Notes: generated by a model not told the origin, from the letters alone. A DNA stretch of 64,000 nucleotides from an uncultured Methylophilaceae bacterium (GCA_903870165.1 CAIQBW010000033.1:124001-188000); one strand, 5' to 3'; counted from the stretch's first letter, positions 36,562-46,036 are shown. Numbers and translations are program-made.

Positions 36562-39321
36562 TTAGCCTGTATTTCTAAGGCCGGATGCGATGCCATTAAT
36601 TGAAAGTTGAATCGCAATTTTTGTATCTTCTGTTGCTTGTCCGTGCCGATACTTTTTGAGTAAAGCAATTTGTGAGTAGTTAAGTGAGTCAAGGTAAGGC
36701 AGCCGATTCTGAATGGATTTGGCTAAAACAAGATTGCTAGTCAAGCGCTTATCTGTATTCATAATCAGATTGATGGCATTGAGTGTCTTTAAATATTCAC
36801 GCTCTATCTTAGAGAAAATCTCTTCTCTTAATGTTTCATCATTTACTAAGTAAGAATATTGCTTGGCGATTACTAAGTCTGTTTTTGCCAGCACCATATC
36901 AAGGTTGGCAATCAGCGTTTTAAATAGCGGCCATTCTTGATACATTTCGCGCATCAACTCTATTTTTGTAGCTTGATTACCTGAGTTCAAGAAATCTTCA
37001 ATGGCTGAGCCGACTCCGTACCAGCCTGGCAAAAGCAAACGACATTGTCCCCAAGAGAAGCCCCAAGGGATAGCACGTAAATCTTCAATTTTCTGTGTGG
37101 CTTTTCTTGAGGTTGGACGGCTGCCAATATTTAACTGCGCAATTTCATTTAACGGTGTGGCTGAAAAGAAGTAGTCAGCAAAACCCGGCGTTTCATAAAC
37201 AAGATGTCTATATGCCGTCATGGCTGAAGTTGAGAATCCTTCCATGACGATTTCGTAAGATCGTCTTTTGCGGGCAACTAACTCATCCTGCGGAAACAAG
37301 CTTGCGTCTATTGTTGCTGCGACTAATGTTTCCAAATGTGGCTTGCCTGTTTTAGCGCTGGAGTATTTGTTCGCAATAATCTCGCCTTGTTCGGTGACGC
37401 GAATTTGTCCGTTGACAGTCCCATGTGGTTGACTGAGTATCGCATCGTAAGATGGTCCACCACCCCTGCCGACAGTTCCGCCTCGACCATGAAATAGTCT
37501 TAGTTTTACTTTGGCTTGATTAAATAATTCCACAAGTGAGATCTCAGCTTTATATAACTCCCAGTTTGAAGTCAGAAATCCACCATCTTTATTACTATCC
37601 GAGTAGCCCAACATAATTTCTTGTTGATTACCTTGATGACGAATGAGATGGCGAATACCCATTAAGCTAAGCCACTCGCCCATAATCGGCGGCGCGTTTC
37701 TTAGGTCTGTAATAGTCTCGAACAATGGAACAATATTGAGATCCATTTGAATTTTGGCTGAGCCCCAAACACCCCTTAATAAACCGGTTTCTTTTTGGAG
37801 TAAGGCGACCTCTAATAAATCGGAAAGGGTTTCTGTATGTGAAATGATGTAATGGCGAATAGCGTATTTGCCAAAAATGCTTCGGATATCTCTTGCGCTG
37901 TTCAGAATATCCATTTCAGATTGGACAAGCTCGGAATAACTTTGGAATTGCGAAAATAAAAGTCGAGGCTGTTTGAGCTCGGATAAAAGTAGTTCTACTT
38001 TCTCAGCTTCACTTAATTTAGCGTATTCAAATTCAAAACCAGCTTTAAGCAGAAGTTCGCCAATGACTTGCTCGTGCACGTCCGATGACTGCCTTAAATC
38101 AACTGTGGCAAGATGAAATTGGAATGTGCCAACCGCTTTGATGAGCTTGCCTAAACGAGGATAAATCATCTCTTCGCCCTGATTTACTCTTAATGAGCGT
38201 GCGATGACGTTTAAATCAGTCAATAATTCTTCAGCTTCTGAGTAAGGCTTGCACTCATCGTGTGCTATACCAAGTTCGCCGGTGATGACAGTTTTTGTCG
38301 CCATCACCCGCATGTATATTTTTTTCAAAGCCAAGCGATAGTATTCATCACTTCGGTGTTGTGGAAGCTGATGATCGAACTTTGTTAAGTTAATGACTTC
38401 TTCACTTATATTCGCCCTGAGGGAAGAAACCGCAAGCTCTCGGCCTAGGCTATCAATCTCTTGAAGGTAGAAATTAAGCACTTTAGTAGACTGCTTATCG
38501 AAAGCTGTTGCTAATGTGCTGGAGTTAACAAATGGGTTCCCATCTCTGTCTCCGCCAATCCATGAACCCATTTGAATAAAATTTGGTAATTCGTAATCTG
38601 GCTTTTGCATTACTGCTTTAAGGTCTAGTTCGAGGTCTTGCAGTATTTCAGGAATCGCATTGAGGAACGTTTTTTCATAAAAGCTTAGAGCATTATCTAT
38701 TTCATTCGAGACTGTGAGCCTGGAGAAGCGCAACATGCGGGCTTGCCACAATGCTGAAATTAAGCCTTGAATAATTAGGTCGTGACGTTTAATTTCTTTT
38801 TTTGAAGTGAGTGTGACGCGCTGAGCGAGGTGCTCGGCAATTTGATCCTCAATATCTAAAATGCTCTTTCTTTGAACTTCTGTAGGGTGTGCAGTAAGCA
38901 CCGGTGAAATTAAAGCTTCTTGGAAAAACGTTTCAATCTTATCAATACTTAATTCATTTTCTAGAATTTTTGAAAGGCTGAATGAGAGCTTGCCCTCGGA
39001 AGCTTCATCTTCAGCAAGTCTTGCTAATTGTTGTGCATATAAATCTTCGGCTATATTGAATAAATGAATGAAATAGCTAAATGAGCGAACGATACAAACA
39101 ATTTGATCGGATGTTTGTTCATTTAAGACTCCCATAAGGCTTTCACTGGAGTTCTTATTGCTCTTACCGTTGAGACTTTCAACTTTGTACTGAACACTTT
39201 TTATGAGGTTGAATGTTTCTTCACCATCTTTTGTGAGGATTGCTTTGTCCAATACCCTAGCAAAATAGCGTATATTTTCTTGCATCATCAATTCATAGTT
39301 GGTGCCCATATCAAACCCCAT
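36562..39321 (-). CDS. ppc: phosphoenolpyruvate carboxylase
   Basis: 919 residues, full length. Catalytic VLTAHPTEVQR (His near 140), GYSDSNKDGG near 585, FHGRGGTVGRGGGP near 615 and C-terminal RNTG. Carboxylates PEP to oxaloacetate, the anaplerotic step important for methylotrophs with incomplete TCA cycles. The start may instead be Met5 (39309). First gene of the ppc-gap unit. Confidence 0.96.
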   Translation of the reverse strand: MGFDMGTNYELMMQENIRYFARVLDKAILTKDGEETFNLIKSVQYKVESLNGKSNKNSSESLMGVLNEQTSDQIVCIVRSFSYFIHLFNIAEDLYAQQLARLAEDEASEGKLSFSLSKILENELSIDKIETFFQEALISPVLTAHPTEVQRKSILDIEDQIAEHLAQRVTLTSKKEIKRHDLIIQGLISALWQARMLRFSRLTVSNEIDNALSFYEKTFLNAIPEILQDLELDLKAVMQKPDYELPNFIQMGSWIGGDRDGNPFVNSSTLATAFDKQSTKVLNFYLQEIDSLGRELAVSSLRANISEEVINLTKFDHQLPQHRSDEYYRLALKKIYMRVMATKTVITGELGIAHDECKPYSEAEELLTDLNVIARSLRVNQGEEMIYPRLGKLIKAVGTFQFHLATVDLRQSSDVHEQVIGELLLKAGFEFEYAKLSEAEKVELLLSELKQPRLLFSQFQSYSELVQSEMDILNSARDIRSIFGKYAIRHYIISHTETLSDLLEVALLQKETGLLRGVWGSAKIQMDLNIVPLFETITDLRNAPPIMGEWLSLMGIRHLIRHQGNQQEIMLGYSDSNKDGGFLTSNWELYKAEISLVELFNQAKVKLRLFHGRGGTVGRGGGPSYDAILSQPHGTVNGQIRVTEQGEIIANKYSSAKTGKPHLETLVAATIDASLFPQDELVARKRRSYEIVMEGFSTSAMTAYRHLVYETPGFADYFFSATPLNEIAQLNIGSRPTSRKATQKIEDLRAIPWGFSWGQCRLLLPGWYGVGSAIEDFLNSGNQATKIELMREMYQEWPLFKTLIANLDMVLAKTDLVIAKQYSYLVNDETLREEIFSKIEREYLKTLNAINLIMNTDKRLTSNLVLAKSIQNRLPYLDSLNYSQIALLKKYRHGQATEDTKIAIQLSINGIASGLRNTG

Positions 39322-39640
39322 AAAAAGCTTTTGTTTGCTCAGGCATATATAAGCAACAACCAGACCAAATAGATTTTTAGTTGATATTTTGATTTTTTCT
39401 TTTTGAAGTGCATTACTAACTTGGGTGGTTCTTGATTAGCTATGTGAGCTAGATATTGCCACATCAAAAGTTCAGGATAATTTGGCACCTTTTTAGAACA
39501 AAAAGGATTCCTTGGTGCATATAGCTCTAAATGGAATCTAGGATTTTCAAAAGAGTTGATGCGAAATAGATCGGTAAAGCTTGCGCTTGAGGTTTTGAAT
39601 TAGCGTAAAAGCTTCTTAGGTAAGGATTCGCATACCAAGT

Positions 39641-39682
39641 ATTACAATAGAGTTGCGTGAAAAAGTAGCTATTTTTTCGTCC
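39641..39682 (+). repeat. direct repeat flanking porin gene, left copy
   Basis: ATTACAATAGAGTTGCGTGA followed by an A-run, AG-CTA and TTTTTTCGTCC; related to 41358-41395. Confidence 0.5.
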
Positions 39683-39762
39683 GAAATTTCAATTCAGACC
39701 TGATGCGTGGCTTTAACTCAAAAGGTCTCAGATCAAGAAGGTTGACAATCCCAAATATTTAA

Positions 39763-39779
39763 ATGATAATCATTATCAT
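39763..39779. promoter_or_regulatory. Fur box upstream of porin
   Basis: ATGATAATCATTATCAT, a near-perfect inverted GATAAT array like the Fur consensus, 36 bp before the porin ATG; predicts iron-repressed expression. Confidence 0.8.
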
Positions 39780-39814
39780 TAAGTGAAGTAAAAAAATCCA
39801 GAAAGTTATTTTTA

Positions 39815-41167
39815 ATGCGTTTGAAAAACAAAATAAAGCTATTGATTTTTATGGTATTAATTTATTTGCCATTAATTGTTTTTGCTCATAATTTTGACTC
39901 TGAAGATGCTTTGCCTAACGAAAACTCTTCTAACGTCGAGTCTTGGAATATTCATGCTCAGTTCACGCATACTACACAATGGCATCCGACTTTTGATACA
40001 AAGTGTGATGCAAATCAATTTTACTGCATGTCTGGAAGGGTTCAGCGCAAACAAACAAATGACGCTACTATTTATTTTGGGGCTAGATTATGGAGTGACG
40101 CTGAACTCTATATCAACACTGAGGTAGATGAAGGATTCGGACTAGGAGATACTCACGGGATTGCTGGATTCTCAAGCGGGGAATCTTATAAATTAGGTAA
40201 GCCTTATCCTTATATTCGAACCCAGCGATTTTTTATTCGCCAAACAATTAACTTAGGAGGAGAGGATCAGCATCTTGATTCACTTGCTAACCAGTTAGCT
40301 GGCAACCGTCAATCTGACAACCTTATATTAACTGTTGGTAAGTTCTCATTGGTAGATATATTCGATAGTAATACTTATTCACATGATCCAAGAAACGACT
40401 TTCTTAATTGGTCGATTGTTGATGCTGGTGCTTTTGATTACGCTGGTGACGCATGGGGTTATGTGTATGGAGTTGCAGGGGAGTTGAATAAAGGCGAATG
40501 GTCTTTTAGGGGGGCATTTGTAAATTTGTCGACTGAACCAGGTGCTGTTCATACTGATATGACCTTTAATCAATGGTCTACTGTTGGGGAGGTCGAAAAA
40601 AGATATGTTTATGAAGGTCATGAAGGAAAAATAAAGGTATTGGGATTTTTAAATCATGGCAGGATGGCAGATTATCGAGATGCCCTCGCACTTGGTGGGG
40701 TGCCAGACTTAAGCCTTGTTCGACATGATACTTCTAAAATTGGTATAGCAATTAATCTTGAACAATCTATATCATCAAATATTGGTCTATTTGCTCGTTT
40801 CAGTGTTAATGATGGAAAAAAAGAAACATGGGATTTCACTGATATCAATAAATCCTTTTCATTTGGGGCGTCTTTTAAAGGGGAAATATGGGGGCGCACC
40901 CTAGATAAAGTGGGCTTGGCATTAGCGAATAATGATCTCTCTGATGCAGCAAAAGATTTCTTTGAAAAGGGTGGAATGGGCGTACTTATTGGTGAAGGGC
41001 CTCATCTTAGGTACAGCTCCGAAAGAATTATGGAGGCATACTATTCAATCCATATGAAAGATTGGTGTAATGTAACTGTTGATTATCAGTACATTCAAAA
41101 TCCTGCTTATAACCCCCAAAATCAAGATATATCTATCTTTGGGGTGAGAGTGCATTTTGCAATTTAG
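39815..41167 (+). CDS. outer-membrane porin (OprB/OprD-like), Fur-regulated
   Basis: 450 residues: signal peptide (LIFMVLIYLPLIVFAHN, cleavage near residue 25), then amphipathic strands typical of an outer-membrane beta barrel, ending in FGVRVHFAI with aromatic/hydrophobic C-terminus. Resembles carbohydrate-porin-type channels (YGARLW, FLNHGR, LGLAxANNDLS-like elements). The Fur box suggests a role under iron limitation. Flanked by two imperfect direct repeats, with a tRNA-Asn remnant beside the right one. Confidence 0.75.
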   Translation: MRLKNKIKLLIFMVLIYLPLIVFAHNFDSEDALPNENSSNVESWNIHAQFTHTTQWHPTFDTKCDANQFYCMSGRVQRKQTNDATIYFGARLWSDAELYINTEVDEGFGLGDTHGIAGFSSGESYKLGKPYPYIRTQRFFIRQTINLGGEDQHLDSLANQLAGNRQSDNLILTVGKFSLVDIFDSNTYSHDPRNDFLNWSIVDAGAFDYAGDAWGYVYGVAGELNKGEWSFRGAFVNLSTEPGAVHTDMTFNQWSTVGEVEKRYVYEGHEGKIKVLGFLNHGRMADYRDALALGGVPDLSLVRHDTSKIGIAINLEQSISSNIGLFARFSVNDGKKETWDFTDINKSFSFGASFKGEIWGRTLDKVGLALANNDLSDAAKDFFEKGGMGVLIGEGPHLRYSSERIMEAYYSIHMKDWCNVTVDYQYIQNPAYNPQNQDISIFGVRVHFAI

Positions 41168-41306
41168 AAAATAAGTTTCAAAAAGTTAGAAGGCTTTTAG
41201 AAGTGAAAATTTTTTATATTTTAGTTGCTAATGCACCAACCATCTTTTAAGTTACTACACATCCAAATTACTCCATTGATTTTAGAGCGCTTTCAACAGC
41301 ATATTT

Positions 41307-41349
41307 AACTGTTAATCCGTTTGTCGTGGGTTCGATCCCCGCACAGCCA
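41307..41349 (+). pseudogene. 3' remnant of tRNA-Asn
   Basis: AACTGTTAATCCGTTTGTCG with the GTT anticodon, followed by a T arm (GGGTTCGATCCC) and CCA-type end, but no 5' half. Looks like a scar of an element integrated in tRNA-Asn. The 366-bp gap 41168-41533 holds otherwise only the direct repeat and a terminator. Confidence 0.6.
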
Positions 41350-41357
41350 AACAACTA

Positions 41358-41395
41358 TTACAAAAGGGTTACGTGAAAACCTAGTTTTTTCGTCC
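41358..41395 (+). repeat. direct repeat flanking porin gene, right copy
   Basis: ATTACAAAAGGGTTACGTGA followed by AAAC-CTAG and TTTTTTCGTCC; related to 39641-39682. Confidence 0.5.
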
Positions 41396-41488
41396 ACTCC
41401 TAAAAGTAGACTCAACTAACTTTTAATTGATACGGCAAATATGGAACAGGTCATAACCTATCTTATTTAAACGTCAAATTGTAGCCAT

Positions 41489-41512
41489 CAAAAAAGCGCC
41501 CTTAAGGCGCCT
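41489..41512 (-). terminator. terminator of ompH-like gene
   Basis: GGCGCC-TTAA-GGGCGC with TTTTTT on the minus strand. Confidence 0.75.
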
Positions 41513-41533
41513 CTTTGATCTTAACAACAAGAA

Positions 41534-42028
41534 TTACTTGCCGACTGCTGCAATAACCTTGTCGGTAATATTAATTTTCTTGCTTGTGAATGCTGCGCCA
41601 TTATACAAAATCAGGTCATAGCCTTCAGTCTGAGCAATTGAATCAATCACTTTATTAATTTGATCCTGAAATTTTTTCATTTCTTCATTTTTTCTAAGTG
41701 AGGCATCTTCATTCAATTCACGTTGTTTTCTCTCAAACTCTATTGAAAGATCTGAGATTTCTTTGGACTTAGTCTTTAAGTCAGCATCAGATAAGTTTTT
41801 AGCATCTTTATCTAAGGCACTTTGTTTATCACTGATTTTCTTTTTGGCTTGCTCAATTTGTGAAATGCGCGTTGAAAATTCGGATTGTAATTTCTTACCA
41901 ATATCTAAAGCAGGCTGTGATTGCATAATTTGATTCAATTCAACGTAGCCAATTTTTAGATCTGCTGAAGCATTAAAAGAAATTAGTAAGGTACCTGCTA
42001 CCAGAACTAACTTAATAAGTTTTTTCAT
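41534..42028 (-). CDS. OmpH/Skp-like periplasmic chaperone
   Basis: 164 residues: signal peptide (VLVAGTLLISFNASA), IGYVELNQIMQSQPAL, a long coiled coil with QxEFERKQRELNEDA, and YDLILYNGA at the end; the standard Skp layout that binds unfolded outer-membrane proteins. It is not next to bamA/lpxD, where skp usually sits, so this is probably an extra paralogue. Located between the porin and a zinc exporter. Confidence 0.85.
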   Translation of the reverse strand: MKKLIKLVLVAGTLLISFNASADLKIGYVELNQIMQSQPALDIGKKLQSEFSTRISQIEQAKKKISDKQSALDKDAKNLSDADLKTKSKEISDLSIEFERKQRELNEDASLRKNEEMKKFQDQINKVIDSIAQTEGYDLILYNGAAFTSKKINITDKVIAAVGK

Positions 42029-42159
42029 TATTACCTCTATATTTAAATGGTTTTTTAGTGCTCTATCGTAACTTAGTCTAAGTCTATAGCGACAGATGCT
42101 TTAAACCTCATTGAATAAAATCTTTGTAAATACAAACTTTCTTGCTGTATTTACAATAT

Positions 42160-42182
42160 CAAAAGCGCCCTAAGGCGCTTTG
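42160..42182 (-). terminator. terminator of small secreted gene
   Basis: AAAGCGCC-TTA-GGGCGCTTTT on the minus strand. Confidence 0.75.
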
Positions 42183-42196
42183 GGATTAACTACGAA

Positions 42197-42376
42197 TTAC
42201 TTAGCGGTTTTTTTGTGAGCTTGTTTTTTAGCATGATGTGCTTTGGCATGATGCGCTTTGGCTGGGGCAGTTTTAGCTGCTGTTTCAGTTGGAGCTGCTG
42301 GTTCGTCTGCTGCCAAAGCTGTAAAAGATACAGCCGAAAAAATACCTGCCGTTAGAATTGCTAATAATTTCTTCAT
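42197..42376 (-). CDS. small secreted His/Lys/Ala-rich protein
   Basis: 59 residues: signal peptide MKKLLAILTAGIFSAVSFTALA, then Ala/Thr-rich and repeated KAHHAKAHHAKKQ. Histidine-rich tail could bind metal, fitting the neighbouring cation exporter gene; similar tiny proteins occur in betaproteobacteria. The following 276 bp (42377-42652) hold no recognised gene. Confidence 0.65.
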   Translation of the reverse strand: MKKLLAILTAGIFSAVSFTALAADEPAAPTETAAKTAPAKAHHAKAHHAKKQAHKKTAK

Positions 42377-42652
42377 TTATTGCCCCTTGTAATTAGAAAT
42401 GACACTGCCCACTTATATTAACGGATTTGTAATGAATTGGGTTGACATGAGTCAATCACTTTAAACCAGCCGTCATTGTTGTGAAGGTTAGGCTGATTTT
42501 ATACTTGTTCTATGTCACAGCCTCGCACAATAGGTTTACCATTCAGCTAATGGAGAAAATGCCGGATCGGCAATTAAGCAACGCTTACACAAAATCCAGG
42601 ATATCCTCTTATCTAAACACAATATAAACCCAAACTAATTTGAAGATTAAAC

Positions 42653-43555
42653 ATGACCGAACACAATCACAGCCATACGCATCATCACCACAGCATTCCA
42701 AATGACTTCAGTAAGGCGTTTCTTATTGGCATACTATTAAATATCATCTTTGTAGCCATTGAGTCTTTTTACGGATTTAAGATTAACTCTCTAGCTTTAT
42801 TGGCAGATGCAGGTCATAACTTTTCTGATGTGGTTGGACTTGTTCTTGGACTCGTTGGAGTATTCGCTGGAAAACTTAGATCAAATGATAGACATACCTA
42901 CGGTTGGAATCGAGTAACCATTCTTGCCGCTTTTGCCAACGCATTACTATTGCTTGTTGCGATCGGATCATTAATATCTGAAGCCATAACGAGACTGAAT
43001 AGTCCACTAGAAACTCAGGGGATGACTATCATGGCAGTAGCAGGAGTTGGCATCCTGATTAACGGAGCTACGGCCATGTTGTTTATGCATGGACGATCAA
43101 CTGATTTGAATGTTCGCGGAGCTTTTATACACATGGCTGCAGATGCGTTAGTCTCAGCAGGTGTTCTTATTGCTGGAGCACTTTCCCTATGGTTTGGTTG
43201 GAGCCTGCTAGATCCAATCGCAAGTTTGTTGATTGCAGCTGTAATACTTATTAGTACATGGTCTCTGTTTCAGGAATCTCTTCACCTTCTTTTTGATGGC
43301 GTTCCAAAACAGGTTGAACTGCGCAAAGTAAGAAGCTTTTTAGAGTCTCTTGAAGGCGTAACTAATGTTCACGATTTGCACATATGGGCAATGAGCACTT
43401 CTCAAATAGCAATGACGGTGCATCTTGTCATGCCTAAAGGCTCTTCTGGAGATCATTTTTTAGAAGACATCGCCCATGAGCTACATCATAGATTTGAAAT
43501 CGTGCACCCCACTATTCAAATAGAGCTAAATCAAGTTGAACACGGATGTCACTAG
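42653..43555 (+). CDS. cation diffusion facilitator (CzcD/ZitB-type zinc exporter)
   Basis: 300 residues, six TM helices, His-rich cytoplasmic N-terminus (HNHSHTHHHHS), transport-site Asp/His pairs in LADAGHNFSDV (TM2) and MAADALVSAGV (TM5), and C-terminal cytoplasmic domain. Exports Zn2+/Co2+/Cd2+ in exchange for protons. Its stop codon is followed directly by the truncated att core. Confidence 0.93.
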   Translation: MTEHNHSHTHHHHSIPNDFSKAFLIGILLNIIFVAIESFYGFKINSLALLADAGHNFSDVVGLVLGLVGVFAGKLRSNDRHTYGWNRVTILAAFANALLLLVAIGSLISEAITRLNSPLETQGMTIMAVAGVGILINGATAMLFMHGRSTDLNVRGAFIHMAADALVSAGVLIAGALSLWFGWSLLDPIASLLIAAVILISTWSLFQESLHLLFDGVPKQVELRKVRSFLESLEGVTNVHDLHIWAMSTSQIAMTVHLVMPKGSSGDHFLEDIAHELHHRFEIVHPTIQIELNQVEHGCH

Positions 43556-43562
43556 GGATTTA

Positions 43563-43598
43563 ATTCCGCCCCCAGCCACCACTAATTAAGCCCACAAA
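43563..43598 (+). repeat. truncated att core (copy 4) with terminator remnant
   Basis: 19 bp of the tRNA-Phe 3' end plus 17 bp identical to the sequence after att core 3; the downstream hairpin is damaged by a run of nine G. Confidence 0.8.
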
Positions 43599-43624
43599 AG
43601 TGGGGGGGGGTTACGTCTAAACTT

Positions 43625-44086
43625 TTACTGCTTAACTTCTTGCCCGTTCATGTAAGTACTTTTGTATTTAACACTGCCATCCTTATTCCACGCAGTTTCT
43701 GTGCCCTCTTTTTTGCCATCGATGAACTCACTTTGCACGCGCATTTGCCCATTTTCATACCACTGCGTGAAGCTTCCGTGCTCGCGCCCACCTTTGTAGT
43801 TGGCTTCTAGCTTTAGCTGGCCGCTTTCATACCACTGCTTCCAAACACCATCCTCTTTATCATCTGCATAGTTAGTTTGGATATATAGCGCACCACTTGC
43901 GTACCAAAAAGTTTCGAGCCCCTGCTTTTTACCTTTCTCAATGTGCACTTCATATTTAGGCTTGCCATCAGCATAATGTTCTTTTTGAGTGCCAGTAAAA
44001 TTTTTATCGTAGACTGGTTGCGCGATTGCTGTAACTGCATAAGTAATAAAAACTAGCCAGCTTAATATTGCGTTGAATATTTTCAT
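43625..44086 (-). CDS. YwqK/MORN-repeat family secreted protein
   Basis: 153 residues: signal peptide (WLVFITYAVTAIAQ), then four to five repeats of the type GKxxGLWxxWYxSGQLKxEANYxxG (EDGVWKQWYESGQLKLEANY, REHGSFTQWYENGQMRVQSEF, KEGTETAWNKDGSVKYKSTY). Members are annotated YwqK-type antitoxin-like but are usually extracellular repeat proteins; no toxin is nearby. Confidence 0.8.
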   Translation of the reverse strand: MKIFNAILSWLVFITYAVTAIAQPVYDKNFTGTQKEHYADGKPKYEVHIEKGKKQGLETFWYASGALYIQTNYADDKEDGVWKQWYESGQLKLEANYKGGREHGSFTQWYENGQMRVQSEFIDGKKEGTETAWNKDGSVKYKSTYMNGQEVKQ

Positions 44087-44163
44087 AAAATTTTTTGTTT
44101 TATTGAGGATGTTCTTTTGATGGCAAATACACTTTTTTGTTCCACGTTAGCTCGGAACAACAA

Positions 44164-44188
44164 AAAAGCCACACTAGGTGGCTTTTTA
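44164..44188. terminator. intrinsic terminator
   Basis: AAAAGCCACC-type stem with GGTGGCTTTTT, downstream of the gene 44207-44356 on the minus strand. Confidence 0.75.
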
Positions 44189-44206
44189 TTTGTTATTCAA
44201 ACAGAC

Positions 44207-44356
44207 TTATTCAGCTGGCACAAAATCTGGCAATGGCGCTACGCCTTCAGGTAATGCTTCAGCAGAAATTGTTTCTGAAGCAGGTTCATCAGCATAAACA
44301 ACAGGAACAGCATTTAAAGCAAATACAGCAATTAACAAAGCTAATACTTTCTTCAT
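44207..44356 (-). CDS. small secreted peptide
   Basis: 49 residues: signal peptide MKKVLALLIAVFALNAVPVVYA, mature DEPASETISAEALPEGVAPL and acidic/Pro tail. No family recognised; similar in size and style to 42197-42376. Confidence 0.55.
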   Translation of the reverse strand: MKKVLALLIAVFALNAVPVVYADEPASETISAEALPEGVAPLPDFVPAE

Positions 44357-44474
44357 TCTTTTCTCCCAAAACTGTTTAAATGATTTTTTAAAAAACGCTC
44401 GAATAAGTCATAAGCGAACTAAATATTGCACCTATTTTTAGATATTGGCAATGATTCCTGAAGGAATCAAAAGC

Positions 44475-44906
44475 CTACCTTTTAAATGCGATTACCATCA
44501 ACCCGCAGACCACCAAAGCAATTCCCAACCAGTCTTTAGTTACCGGCTTTTCACCTAAAAAAACAAATGCCAATATAGCAACGAAAACGATGCTAAATTT
44601 ATCGACAACAAGCACTTTTGAAGCCTCTCCAATTTGAAGAGCACGGTAAAAACAAACCCAAGATGCCCCAGTAGCTAACCCTGATAAAAACAAAAAGAGC
44701 CAATTGTATTTACTGAGATTAAATGGATTGGCCCACTTACCAGTAAATTGGACAAACAGTGTTAAAAGCAGCAACACAATTGCCGTTCTAATCAACGTGG
44801 CCAAATCAGAATCAACCCCTTGAATGCCTACTTTAGCAAATATGGTGGTGAGTGCTGCAAATATCGCGGATAAGACAGCCCAAAATATCCATGATGATGC
44901 AACCAT
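44475..44906 (-). CDS. EamA/DMT-family small membrane transporter
   Basis: 143 residues with five TM helices and one EamA unit (TTIFAKVGIQGVDSDLATLIRT, ASWVCFYRALQIGEASKVLVVDKFS, FLGEKPVTKDWLGIALVVCGLMV); a half-size DMT transporter that would act as dimer. Its start overlaps the stop of the SOUL protein gene (TAATG), so the two are coupled. Confidence 0.85.
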   Translation of the reverse strand: MVASSWIFWAVLSAIFAALTTIFAKVGIQGVDSDLATLIRTAIVLLLLTLFVQFTGKWANPFNLSKYNWLFLFLSGLATGASWVCFYRALQIGEASKVLVVDKFSIVFVAILAFVFLGEKPVTKDWLGIALVVCGLMVIAFKR

Positions 44907-45517
44907 TATTCAACCTCCAGCATTACCTCATTGCGTCTTAAAAATGGGAGTGTCCAAGGCGGGTTGTATCTTGCCAGCTCTGGATTGCCGAGCACTTTTA
45001 GCTTCTTGTTATCAGTCCACTGTTTTAATTCAGCCACTTTTTTTTCCATCTTTTCTTCATCCACCAAGCCCGAAAATCGAATCACTGCAAACTTTTGACT
45101 CGATCTTTGCTTGATACTGACAAGCGGACTCTTGGGCTTGGGCAGTGTCTCTAAAGTATATTGGCTGGGCATCACAAAATATACTTTCCAGCCCTTACTC
45201 GCGTGCTGAACACCAACAGGTGAGGTCATGGATATTTTCTCGCTTTGCGGCTCTACTGATACTGGTGCTGTCATGCTTATTTTTTCAGACTTGCCAGACT
45301 GCACAGTGTTATTCCCAAAAATGAAGTCGGCGATGAGCCTAAAGCCTTTACTAGAGGCTTCACGCATATTGCCATCCACTACTACCTCAGCAATTATTTT
45401 GGGCGCATAGGCTCGCAACTCAAAAGCTTTATCTTTTTCAAGCAGTGTAAATTTCGGTTCTTCAATCGCCATGGCAGTGTTAGAAAAAACAAGTAAGGTA
45501 AAAAACCATAATATCAT
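44906..45517 (-). CDS. SOUL heme-binding family protein
   Basis: 203 residues with a signal peptide (LLVFSNTAMA), then the SOUL/HBP fold: YTLLEKDKAFELRAY, GFRLIADFIFG, KISMTAPV and KISMTSPV, PSQYTLETLPKP, FAVIRFSG. Likely periplasmic heme or tetrapyrrole binder. Upstream in an operon with the EamA protein. Confidence 0.9.
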   Translation of the reverse strand: MILWFFTLLVFSNTAMAIEEPKFTLLEKDKAFELRAYAPKIIAEVVVDGNMREASSKGFRLIADFIFGNNTVQSGKSEKISMTAPVSVEPQSEKISMTSPVGVQHASKGWKVYFVMPSQYTLETLPKPKSPLVSIKQRSSQKFAVIRFSGLVDEEKMEKKVAELKQWTDNKKLKVLGNPELARYNPPWTLPFLRRNEVMLEVE

Positions 45518-45543
45518 TCTATTTCTCGCTAATTTTTAATAAA

Positions 45544-45564
45544 AAAGGCAGCCTAAGCTGCCTT
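45544..45564 (-). terminator. terminator of EF-hand gene
   Basis: GGCAGC-TTA-GGCTGCC then TTTTTT on the minus strand. Confidence 0.8.
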
Positions 45565-45583
45565 TATATAAACCAACTATTTT

Positions 45584-46036
45584 TTATTTCGTTTTATGCA
45601 TGAAGTCATGCACTTCATCACGACTTACTGTGCCGTCTTTATCGGCGTCAATTACATCAAAGTTTTTATGCACTTTTTTCAATTTCTTCGCTTCACTTTT
45701 GGTCAAAGTGCCATCTCCATCTTTGTCTGCGGCCGCAAATTCCTTTGAGCGCTTTTCATGTAGTTTGTCATGTGCATTGTGTTTTTTACGCCCACAAACA
45801 TTAAGCTCTTCTTTCGTTAAAGTGCCGTCTTTATCTGTGTCCATCACTTCAAATTTCTCGCCACAGACTACTTTAGCTTCTTCGCGGTCTAATGTGCCAT
45901 CCTTATCTTTGTCGGCTTGTTCAAACGTTACTTTAGAATGCATTTTGCAATGCTCACCCATCCCATCATGGTCAGCAAAGGCTGTACTAGCTGTTGTAAA
46001 CATCGCTGCAATCAATAATGTTTGGATTTTCTTCAT
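45584..46036 (-). CDS. secreted EF-hand protein
   Basis: 150 residues: signal peptide (TLLIAAMFTTASTAFA) and four EF-hand loops DKDKDGTLDREE, DTDKDGTLTKEE, DKDGDGTLTKSE and DADKDGTVSRDE. Predicted periplasmic Ca2+-binding protein. Confidence 0.9.
   Translation of the reverse strand: MKKIQTLLIAAMFTTASTAFADHDGMGEHCKMHSKVTFEQADKDKDGTLDREEAKVVCGEKFEVMDTDKDGTLTKEELNVCGRKKHNAHDKLHEKRSKEFAAADKDGDGTLTKSEAKKLKKVHKNFDVIDADKDGTVSRDEVHDFMHKTK

Noticed and set aside
43599-43612. Run of nine G as a functional element
   Set aside because: It disrupts a hairpin that is intact at 33477-33501; a decayed terminator or sequencing slip is the simpler explanation.
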